This document shows, piece by piece, positions 1 to 5,441 of a stretch of 7,139 nt of DNA. The notes under the pieces are model-generated. The model made no database searches. It worked only from the letters and a program-made list of their open reading frames with translations, and was not told the DNA's origin. The stretch comes from JBHGAV01 sp041946685. GTDB taxonomy: Bacteria > Acidobacteriota > Terriglobia > Bryobacterales > Bryobacteraceae. The number at the start of each line of letters is the position of its first letter. Position 1 is the stretch's first letter. The stretch lies in assembly GCA_041946685.1 (NCBI GenBank), contig JBHGAV010000103.1:1-7139 (forward strand), given 5' to 3'. Both the position numbers and the translations under genes were made by a program.

Positions 1-1628
1 GCGAAGTTCTGGAGCAGGCTTGGCTCGGTGATGCCGCGTCCCGCGCTCAGGCGCAGAAAGGTCTGCGAGAGCCGGCCATGCTCGCCGGCGAGCAGAAAAC
101 TGGCCGCTCCGCGAGGCGCCAGCTTGGTCCCGAACACGCTGTTGCGCTCCGCCCGCAGGCCGCCCGAGAGGAACACGCGGCGGGCGAAGCTGTGCTGCCG
201 GTAGACGAACAGCCCGTGGTTGTGGCGGCTCGCGTCGAACCCGGTGATCTCCCCGCGCTGCCGTTCGTACTCGTAGCCGAAGACGGTGGCCCCGCCCGCA
301 TCGGTCAGCGTTCCCTGGTAGTCGAAGTTCTTGCGCGAGGTGAGCGTGACGTAGGGATCGGAGGGGAAGAAGGCCACGTTCTGCTTCACCAGGCGCGTGC
401 CCGGCGGCGCCGCGGAGGCGGGCAGGTTGGGATCCACCAGCCGCACCAGGTAGACCCGGCGCACCGGCGTCTCCACGTCGCGCAGCAGCGCCGCCACCTG
501 GTAAGGGCCGCCCACGCCTTTATCCAGGAAGGTCTCCCGCAGCCGGTGATAGCCGAACGAGAACCGCTGGACGTAGTTCCGGCCCCGCGTGTCGTCCACG
601 CGGAGAGCCAGCAACGCATCGCGGTTCGCCTGGCGGGCGTCGAAGTTGATGATCCCGTATCCGACCTGGTTCGGCGTTCCCACGATCGCATCGAAGCTCC
701 GGAAAATCGCCCGCGCCTGCGTGCTCTCGGAAAGCCGGAAGCCGGCGTTGGCCGTGCCGGTCGTGTTCCGGAAATAGTCGTTGGGGAATTCTCCCACGGT
801 GTGGAACTGCTCGGCGCCGAGCGCGTAATCGAGCCGGGCGCCGGAGCCGCCGTTCAGGCCGGCGACCCAGCGGTCCGTCTGGAAGCTGCCGCGTTCGTAC
901 GTGAGCGAGCCCCGGGGCAGGCGGTTCTCCGGATCGCCGCGGCTCGTGAAAAGCTGGACGACTCCGGCCGAGGCTTCCGCCCCGAACAGCGCGCTTTCGG
1001 GGCCGCGGACCACCTCGACACGCTCCAGGAAACTGGAGGTCAGCGTGGCCAGGTTCACCTCCCCGCCCGGATCGTTCACCGGCACGCCGTCGATGAGCAC
1101 CAGGGCGCCGGTGCGCTGGGCGCCGCGCGTGAACACCTGTGTGAGGCTTCCCGGACGCCCGTACCGGGCCACGTGCAGGCCCGGAATCTCTCTCAAGACC
1201 TCGTACACCATCGGGAACTGGCGCTGCTCGAACTCGGCGCGGGTGACCACGTTCGCGGCCACCCCAGCCTCCTCGACGCTGGTCTCGCGCCGGGTGGCGG
1301 AGACGACGATCCGCTCCGTGAGCCCGGCCAACGCCAGCTCGATTTCCGCCGGACCTGCCGACTCAAGGCTCATCCGCCTGGTCTCAAAGCCCGGCGCGGA
1401 GATGACCGCGTCACAGCCCCGCACGCCCTGAAAGGCGAACCGGCCTTCCAGGCCCGTCACCTGCGCCCTGCCGGCGCACTCCACCCGCGCGCCGCGCACC
1501 GGCCGCCCGGAGGGATCGAGCACCGTGCCCTCGACCGCGGCCTCCTGGGCAGCCAGGACGCCGATTCCGGGCACAAGCACACCAATTCCGAAAAGAAAAG
1601 GGGAAAGGAACCGAATTCTTAGATGCAT
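1..1628 (-). CDS. btuB: BtuB-like TonB-dependent cobalamin receptor, 5' part (C-terminus cut by window edge)
   Basis: This is an outer-membrane receptor that probably imports cobalamin or another corrinoid with TonB energy; 542 codons are visible and the 3' end lies outside the window. Residues 1-27 form a Sec signal peptide (MHLRIR, then a hydrophobic stretch ending near VLAAQ). Residues about 31-102 look like a carboxypeptidase-regulatory-like beta domain (EGTVLDPSGRPVRGARV). A TonB-box-like ERIVVSATR lies at 105-113. A plug domain follows to about 230, with VLREIPGLHV, VLIDGVPVND, ERVEVVRGPESALFG and AGVVQLFTSRG, closely resembling BtuB/TonB receptor plugs. The remainder is aromatic-rich beta-barrel. 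The ATG at 1628 was chosen because GGGAG lies 8 nt upstream and the signal peptide starts there; an in-frame ATG at 1658 has no ribosome site. The cobalamin riboswitch in the leader supports the substrate. The extra N-terminal domain is not part of enterobacterial BtuB. The family is certain; the substrate is inferred from the riboswitch. Confidence 0.9.
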   Translation of the reverse strand, partial: MHLRIRFLSPFLFGIGVLVPGIGVLAAQEAAVEGTVLDPSGRPVRGARVECAGRAQVTGLEGRFAFQGVRGCDAVISAPGFETRRMSLESAGPAEIELALAGLTERIVVSATRRETSVEEAGVAANVVTRAEFEQRQFPMVYEVLREIPGLHVARYGRPGSLTQVFTRGAQRTGALVLIDGVPVNDPGGEVNLATLTSSFLERVEVVRGPESALFGAEASAGVVQLFTSRGDPENRLPRGSLTYERGSFQTDRWVAGLNGGSGARLDYALGAEQFHTVGEFPNDYFRNTTGTANAGFRLSESTQARAIFRSFDAIVGTPNQVGYGIINFDARQANRDALLALRVDDTRGRNYVQRFSFGYHRLRETFLDKGVGGPYQVAALLRDVETPVRRVYLVRLVDPNLPASAAPPGTRLVKQNVAFFPSDPYVTLTSRKNFDYQGTLTDAGGATVFGYEYERQRGEITGFDASRHNHGLFVYRQHSFARRVFLSGGLRAERNSVFGTKLAPRGAASFLLAGEHGRLSQTFLRLSAGRGITEPSLLQNF

Positions 1629-1682
1629 GAGACGTTCTCCCGCGGAACGATCACTCATCGCGATCCGCGGCGAGCCGCGGAC
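1629..1682 (-). promoter_or_regulatory. Expression platform of the B12 riboswitch: three CCGCGG elements and the btuB ribosome binding site
   Basis: Between the aptamer and the btuB start, the self-complementary hexamer CCGCGG occurs at 1675-1680, 1665-1670 and 1640-1645. The first two form a 7-bp hairpin with the 4-nt loop CTCG. The second can instead pair with the third, enclosing a further 4-bp stem (CGAT/ATCG at 1658-1661 and 1648-1651). The third hexamer overlaps the Shine-Dalgarno GGGAG (1637-1641), so that alternative pairing would hide part of the ribosome site. GAGA/TCTC flanking the loop ACG (1629-1639) could form another small hairpin over the same site. There is no U-tract, so control of translation is more likely than transcription termination. 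The inverted repeats are read from the sequence; the switching mechanism is inferred. Confidence 0.6.
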
Positions 1683-1690
1683 TTCAGCGA

Positions 1691-1870
1691 GGAACCGGTC
1701 TCCTGACTTGCGACTGGCCTTTCCCGGAGCTGGGTGTGCGGCCTTCCCGCCTTCGGGGCAGTGACCGCACGAGCCGTTCAGTGTCGCTCACAGTTGCGGG
1801 GCAGTGGCGGACTCGCACCGCCTTCCCGTTCATTCCTCGCCGCTGGTGAGGGTTGCCATTTCCGGCAACC
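1691..1870 (-). ncRNA. Cobalamin (B12) riboswitch aptamer upstream of btuB
   Basis: On the minus strand the leader carries the conserved cobalamin riboswitch elements in the right order: GGGAA followed by the GGCGG/CCGCC stem with a TGCGAGT loop, the GCCACTGCCCCGCAACTG block, the CACTGCC...GGGAAGGCC element, and finally the B12 box AGTCAGGAGACCGG (1695-1708). The total length, about 180 nt, fits the class. Known members bind adenosyl- or other cobalamins and shut down B12 uptake or synthesis genes. Its position between a promoter and a BtuB-like receptor is the classic arrangement. The outer limits are approximate because helix P1 is not clear-cut; the 5' limit is set from the predicted transcription start. 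Confidence 0.95.
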
Positions 1871-1876
1871 TCGTTG

Positions 1877-1905
1877 AGTATACCCGAACCCGGCGAAACC
1901 AACAA
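1877..1905 (-). promoter_or_regulatory. Sigma-70-type promoter of the riboswitch-btuB transcript
   Basis: Reading the minus strand, TTGTTG (1900-1905) and TATACT (1877-1882) are separated by exactly 17 bp, a near-consensus housekeeping promoter. The predicted start, about 7 nt past the -10 element, falls near 1870, directly at the 5' edge of the riboswitch. No operator-like repeat is seen around it, so the riboswitch is likely to be the main control. Confidence 0.75.
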
Positions 1906-1953
1906 CATCATCCCACACGGTCTCGCCGGTTTCGCAGAAGCTCCCTACGTTGA

Positions 1954-1992
1954 CGCACTCACGTGCGAGGGCTCACGAGCCCCCGGTGGGGG
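1954..1992 (-). terminator. Cluster of GC-rich hairpins at the ptsH 3' end, possible terminator of the PTS operon
   Basis: Three short inverted repeats follow one another across the end of ptsH: CCCCC/GGGGG with a 3-nt loop (1980-1992), GGGCT/AGCCC with the loop CGTG (1969-1982, containing the TGA stop), and CGCAC/GTGCG with the GNRA-type loop GTGA (1954-1967). The first two share bases and are mutually exclusive. No T-run follows on either strand, so this is not a textbook intrinsic terminator. It may still slow or end transcription or protect the 3' end of the operon mRNA. Confidence 0.35.
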
Positions 1993-2272
1993 ACATTTGC
2001 GAACATCTGTTTTCGTCGAAGTCTCTTTCGACCAGCTCGACCAGGGTCTCAACGGCTTGGACCTCGTCTTCCCCAGAGGCCTCGATCGTGATCTCTGTGC
2101 CGGGGCTCACCGCGAGCAGCATCAATCCGAGAATACTTCGTCCATCCACCTGTTGCTCACCCCGGATCACCTTGATCCCGGAGCTGAAACGCGCCGCAGT
2201 GGCCGCAAAAAGGCCCGCGGGCCTGGCGTGGAGGCCGGAGCGATTCAAGATGCGGACATTCCTGGAGAACAT
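1973..2272 (-). CDS. ptsH: HPr, phosphocarrier protein of the PTS
   Basis: This small cytoplasmic protein carries phosphate from EI to the EIIA domains. It has 99 residues, slightly longer than the usual 85-90 because of a polar tail (from about residue 86, ending SPTGGS). The active site RSGLHARPAG places the phosphohistidine at His15. The regulatory site DGRSILGLM places Ser46 in the context seen in HPrs phosphorylated by HPr kinase/phosphorylase (B. subtilis-like), rather than the enterobacterial form. The start at 2272 puts His15 exactly where the family has it. The gene overlaps the 3' end of ptsI by 28 nt; a GGTGA only 3 nt from the ATG and GGAAGGAA 10 nt away are the candidate ribosome sites, and translational coupling to ptsI is likely. 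It is the last gene of the operon. Confidence 0.96.
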   Translation of the reverse strand: MFSRNVRILNRSGLHARPAGLFAATAARFSSGIKVIRGEQQVDGRSILGLMLLAVSPGTEITIEASGEDEVQAVETLVELVERDFDENRCSQMSPTGGS

Positions 2273-3957
2273 GCTTCACCGGTTCCTTCCGTCAGGTACC
2301 GCCGAAGAACCTGCCGCACCTCGCTCGCAGTGGACAGCTTGAGGACTTGCTCCACTATTGGGATCAGCTCGGTTCGGCGCAGTTGACTCACAAGCTCTCT
2401 GATCCGTGGGATGAGCCCGGGGCTTACGCTCAATTCGCTTACGCCCACCCCGACGAAGAAAGCCACGGCCTCCGGATCGGTCGCCATCTCACCGCAGACG
2501 CCCACCCACTTTCCTTTCCTTCCGGCCGCGGCGCATACATTGCGGATCAGCCGCAGGACGGCGGGGTGGAAAGGCTCATAGAGTTCGGCCACCCTTTCAT
2601 TGAGCCGATCCACAGCCAGCACATACTGAATCAGGTCGTTGGTGCCGATGCTGAAGAAGTCCACCTCTTCGGCCAACTCTTCGGCAAGGAGGGCAGCAGC
2701 CGGAGTCTCGATCATGACGCCCAGCGGAACGCCAGCGGAGCCCGGCAGCTCGCGGATGAGCCTCTTCGTCGAGCGAACCTGTTCCAGATCGGAAATCATC
2801 GGCAATAGGATCGCCAGATTGCCCGAAGGGGCCGCTCGAAAAATCGCCCGGAGCTGCCTCTCAAAGATGTCCCTGCGCGAGAGAGACAGCCGGATTGCTC
2901 TTAGTCCCAGGGCCGGATTTGGTTCGGGCGGGCATGGGCACCAGGGCACGTCCTTCTCGCCGCCCAGGTCCATGGTGCGAATCACCACTCGGGAAGGCGC
3001 CATTTCTGCCAGGGTTTTTTGGTAACAGGCAAATTGCTCCTCTTCCGAAGGCTGCGTCTCGCGGTTCAAAAACAAAAACTCGGTGCGAAACAGGCCGATT
3101 CCTTCGGCGCCGGCCGACCGGGCCAGGGCGATCTCCCGCGGCAGGTTCACATTCGCCGCCACCTCGACGCGGAACCCATCGCCAGTCATCACCGGCAGCG
3201 AGTCGATGGCTGCCAGTGTCGCGGTTGCCGCCCGCCTGCGGTACAGTTCCAGCGTGCTGTCGTCCGGGCGCAGGGTCACCTCACCACGATCCCCGTCCAC
3301 GATGATCCAATCCCCCTCCCGCACCTGTTCCAGCACTCCTGCCACGCCCAGTGCTGCGGGAATGTTCATGGCTCGGGCCAGCAGCGCAGTATGGCCCGTG
3401 CGGCCTCCCTCCTCGGTGACCAATCCGCGCACCTTGGCCGGATCGAGCGAGCCGGCCTCGGATGGCATCAGAACCCGGGCAAGAATCGCAGATTCCGGAG
3501 GAAGGGCCGTCGGGGACGACACGGTCCGATCCAGGCTGCTCAATACGCGCTGCGCCAGGTCTTCGATATCGGTGGCGCGTTCCTTCAGCAGGTCGTCGGG
3601 CAGAGCGCGGAACCTCTCCACCAGGGGCTTGACGGCGCGATCTACCGCTTCTTCGGCGCAGATGCCGTCCGCCCGGATCCCCTCCCTGGCAGGGTCCAGA
3701 AACACAGGATCGTCCAGCATCAGCAGTTGGGCTTTGAAAATCGCAGCCTCCTTGGCCCCGGTCCGCGACCGGACACGCTCCATTAACTCGCCTAACTGTC
3801 TCCTGGCGGCTTCAACGGCGGCCTCCAGCCTGGCCAGTTCCTGTTCGGGGCCCGCCGCGTGCGCCGCCTTGCGCCGCGGCCTGACCTTATCCCAAAGGAC
3901 GGCTCTGCCTATGCCAATGCCCGGAGAAGCCGCCACTCCTTTCAACACCGCCGCCAT
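2245..3957 (-). CDS. ptsI: PTS enzyme I (phosphoenolpyruvate-protein phosphotransferase)
   Basis: Enzyme I takes phosphate from phosphoenolpyruvate and passes it to HPr, the first step of the PTS relay in the cytoplasm. The 570 residues match the normal length of stand-alone EI; no GAF (PtsP type), HPr or EIIA domain is fused. The N-terminal domain opens with GVAASPGIGIGRA. The phosphohistidine motif GGRTGHTALLAR puts the active His at 189, the same position as in E. coli. The PEP-binding barrel shows GIGLFRTEFLFLNR (287-299), MDLGGEKD (329-336), GVMIETPAAA (413-422), FFSIGTNDLIQYVLAVDR (434-451) and the catalytic GVCGEMA with Cys488. The ATG directly abuts the stop of the upstream dehydrogenase (TGA-ATG), with GGAG 5 nt before it inside that gene. 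The order ptsI then ptsH is the reverse of the common ptsHI. Confidence 0.98.
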   Translation of the reverse strand: MAAVLKGVAASPGIGIGRAVLWDKVRPRRKAAHAAGPEQELARLEAAVEAARRQLGELMERVRSRTGAKEAAIFKAQLLMLDDPVFLDPAREGIRADGICAEEAVDRAVKPLVERFRALPDDLLKERATDIEDLAQRVLSSLDRTVSSPTALPPESAILARVLMPSEAGSLDPAKVRGLVTEEGGRTGHTALLARAMNIPAALGVAGVLEQVREGDWIIVDGDRGEVTLRPDDSTLELYRRRAATATLAAIDSLPVMTGDGFRVEVAANVNLPREIALARSAGAEGIGLFRTEFLFLNRETQPSEEEQFACYQKTLAEMAPSRVVIRTMDLGGEKDVPWCPCPPEPNPALGLRAIRLSLSRRDIFERQLRAIFRAAPSGNLAILLPMISDLEQVRSTKRLIRELPGSAGVPLGVMIETPAAALLAEELAEEVDFFSIGTNDLIQYVLAVDRLNERVAELYEPFHPAVLRLIRNVCAAAGRKGKWVGVCGEMATDPEAVAFFVGVGVSELSVSPGLIPRIRELVSQLRRTELIPIVEQVLKLSTASEVRQVLRRYLTEGTGEACSPGMSAS

Positions 3958-5004
3958 TCAGTCTCCATCCGGCTTCACCACGACCTTCAGCACCCGGCCC
4001 TCGGCGATGGCCTTCAGCCCTTCTTCAATTCTTTCCAGCGGAACCGTCAGACCCAAGAACTGTGAGGTGGGGATTTTGCCGCTCGCCAGCAATTCCAGCG
4101 CCATGCGATTGTGACTGGGACTGGAGCCATAAGCCCCCATGATGAACAGCTCCCTGTAATGGACGAGGTTGGCATTCAGTGAGACGAGCGGATTGTCCTT
4201 CGGCAGGCCGCCAAAGAAACTGATGCGGCCGCGTTTCGCAGCCAGCGTCACCGCCTGTTCCTGGGCCTTGCCGGAAGGCGCCGCGACAATCACGACCGAG
4301 GCGCCCGCGCCGCCGGTTTCCTCCCAGACCCTTTCCCGAAGATCCGTTGAATTCCCGTTCAGGAGGACATCCGTCCCAAAGGCGCGCGCCAACTCCAGCC
4401 GCTGTTCGACGACGTCCACCAGAATGACCTTCCACGCGCCACGGACTTTCGCCAGACAGGCGTGCAGGCAACCCATAGGTCCCGCGCCGAGAATGAGCAC
4501 CGAGTCACCCGCCCTTACATCCAGGAGTTCCTGTCCATTGATGGCGCAGGCCAGAGGCTCGGCGAGCGTGGCTTCCTCAAACGAGAGATTGTCGGGGATC
4601 GTGTTTACGCATCCGGCTTTCACCGCGGCGTACGGCACGGCCATGTACTCAGCGAATCCTCCGTGGAACTGATAGCCAATGGAACGGAGGTTGTCGCACA
4701 TGGTTTCCGTGTTCGCTGCGCAGTAGGGGCAATCGCCGCACGGAACCGCGGGAGCCACCGCGACCCTTTGGCCCGGCAGAAAGCCCGTGAGCTGCTTGCC
4801 TGCTTCGACGATCGTCCCGGTGACTTCGTGGCCTATGGTCACCGGCTCGGTGATGTTGCTTGCTCCCGAACGGTAAGTCCTCACGTCGCTGCCGCAGATG
4901 GCGCAGGCTCTGACCTTGAGAAGCAGCTCGCGGCTGGAGATCGCCGGTACCGGGACGTCTTCGAGGCGTAGATCTTTCGGTCCGTGAAAAACTGCGGCTT
5001 TCAT
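3958..5004 (-). CDS. Zinc-dependent medium-chain dehydrogenase, probable polyol(-phosphate) dehydrogenase
   Basis: This 348-residue cytoplasmic protein is a typical medium-chain dehydrogenase of the sorbitol/threonine/galactitol-1-phosphate dehydrogenase group. Catalytic zinc ligands are visible at Cys37 (CAICGSDV) and His59-Glu60 (GHE), with Glu149 (AEP) as a likely further ligand. Four structural-zinc cysteines lie at 89, 92, 95 and 103. The Rossmann motif GAGPMG (173-178) and Asp197 at the end of the second strand suggest preference for NAD(H). It lies between the EIIA gene (4-nt ATGA overlap) and ptsI (0 nt), with GAGG 7 nt before the ATG. The context suggests it oxidises the polyol phosphate delivered by the mannitol-type EII, as GatD does for galactitol 1-phosphate. 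The substrate (mannitol, glucitol, galactitol or arabitol phosphate, or a free polyol) cannot be decided from the sequence. Family certain, role inferred. Confidence 0.9.
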   Translation of the reverse strand: MKAAVFHGPKDLRLEDVPVPAISSRELLLKVRACAICGSDVRTYRSGASNITEPVTIGHEVTGTIVEAGKQLTGFLPGQRVAVAPAVPCGDCPYCAANTETMCDNLRSIGYQFHGGFAEYMAVPYAAVKAGCVNTIPDNLSFEEATLAEPLACAINGQELLDVRAGDSVLILGAGPMGCLHACLAKVRGAWKVILVDVVEQRLELARAFGTDVLLNGNSTDLRERVWEETGGAGASVVIVAAPSGKAQEQAVTLAAKRGRISFFGGLPKDNPLVSLNANLVHYRELFIMGAYGSSPSHNRMALELLASGKIPTSQFLGLTVPLERIEEGLKAIAEGRVLKVVVKPDGD

Positions 5005-5441
5005 CGTGCGGCCTCACTTCCGTTGAGGATCTGTAGTACTTCTTCCCGGCTTCCGGTTGTGGCCAACCGCTCGACCAGCTCGGGGTGCTGAAGGACACGC
5101 GCGAGGTCCGCCAGTATGTTCAGATGCTGCTCGGTTCCTGTCCCGGCAAAGCCTATTGCGAGGCGGACGGTCTTGCCTTGTCCCCAATCAACTCCTTCCG
5201 GGATTTGCACAACCACCAGCGAGTCCCGCAGAACCTGGTCTTTGACGTCATTCGTGCCGTGCGGCAGGGCGACGTGCTCGGTGATCCACGTGCTCCACTG
5301 CTTCTCCTTCTCGAGCATCCCGTCTACGTAGCGGGCGGTGACGTCGCCGGCATCCAGCATGACGCGTCCTATGGCCTGGATCACCTCCTCCTTGGAGGCA
5401 TACCGGCTCCCCAGCAGAATGCGTTCAGGTGCGAGCAGCAC
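5001..5441 (-). CDS. mtlF: PTS mannitol-type EIIA component
   Basis: This cytoplasmic 146-residue protein accepts phosphate from HPr and hands it to the EIIB domain of the partner permease. It aligns along its whole length with the EIIA domain at the C-terminus of E. coli MtlA: ILLGSRYASKEEVIQAIG, the phosphohistidine motif VALPHGTNDVKD (His61), VVVQIPEGVDWG, and a second conserved histidine in EQHLNIL (His106). Here it is a separate protein, as in Gram-positive MtlA/MtlF systems. The start is a GTG at 5441, backed by a strong ribosome site and by the position of the domain start. The gene overlaps the end of mtlA by 17 nt and the start of the dehydrogenase by 4 nt. Confidence 0.95.
   Translation of the reverse strand: MLLAPERILLGSRYASKEEVIQAIGRVMLDAGDVTARYVDGMLEKEKQWSTWITEHVALPHGTNDVKDQVLRDSLVVVQIPEGVDWGQGKTVRLAIGFAGTGTEQHLNILADLARVLQHPELVERLATTGSREEVLQILNGSEAAR

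Noticed and set aside
78..1622. A 514-codon open frame on the plus strand opposite btuB
   Set aside because: It is antisense to a clear TonB-dependent receptor, its translation is a low-complexity Arg/Gly/Ala/His-rich mix without domains, and it arises from the high GC content that removes stop codons. No ribosome site or promoter supports it.
1656..1658. ATG at 1658 as an alternative btuB start, in frame 10 codons upstream
   Set aside because: No ribosome binding site lies before it and it would add a polar stretch ahead of a well-formed signal peptide; the ATG at 1628 has GGGAG at good spacing.
1684..1911. Minus-strand 75-codon open frame across the riboswitch
   Set aside because: Its start precedes the predicted promoter's transcription start and its sequence is that of the structured aptamer RNA, so a leader peptide is unlikely.
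2245..2272. Programmed frameshift fusing enzyme I to HPr across their overlap
   Set aside because: Both proteins have normal ends and an ATG gives HPr its standard N-terminus; no slippery heptamer was seen in the overlap.
1853..2386. Plus-strand open frame starting inside the riboswitch region
   Set aside because: It crosses the riboswitch leader, promoter and HPr gene in antisense and shows no protein family features.
3083..4114. A 343-codon plus-strand open frame opposite ptsI
   Set aside because: The product is Ser/Ala/Arg-rich with no recognisable motif and runs across the ptsI/dehydrogenase junction on the other strand. It is a shadow of real coding sequence.
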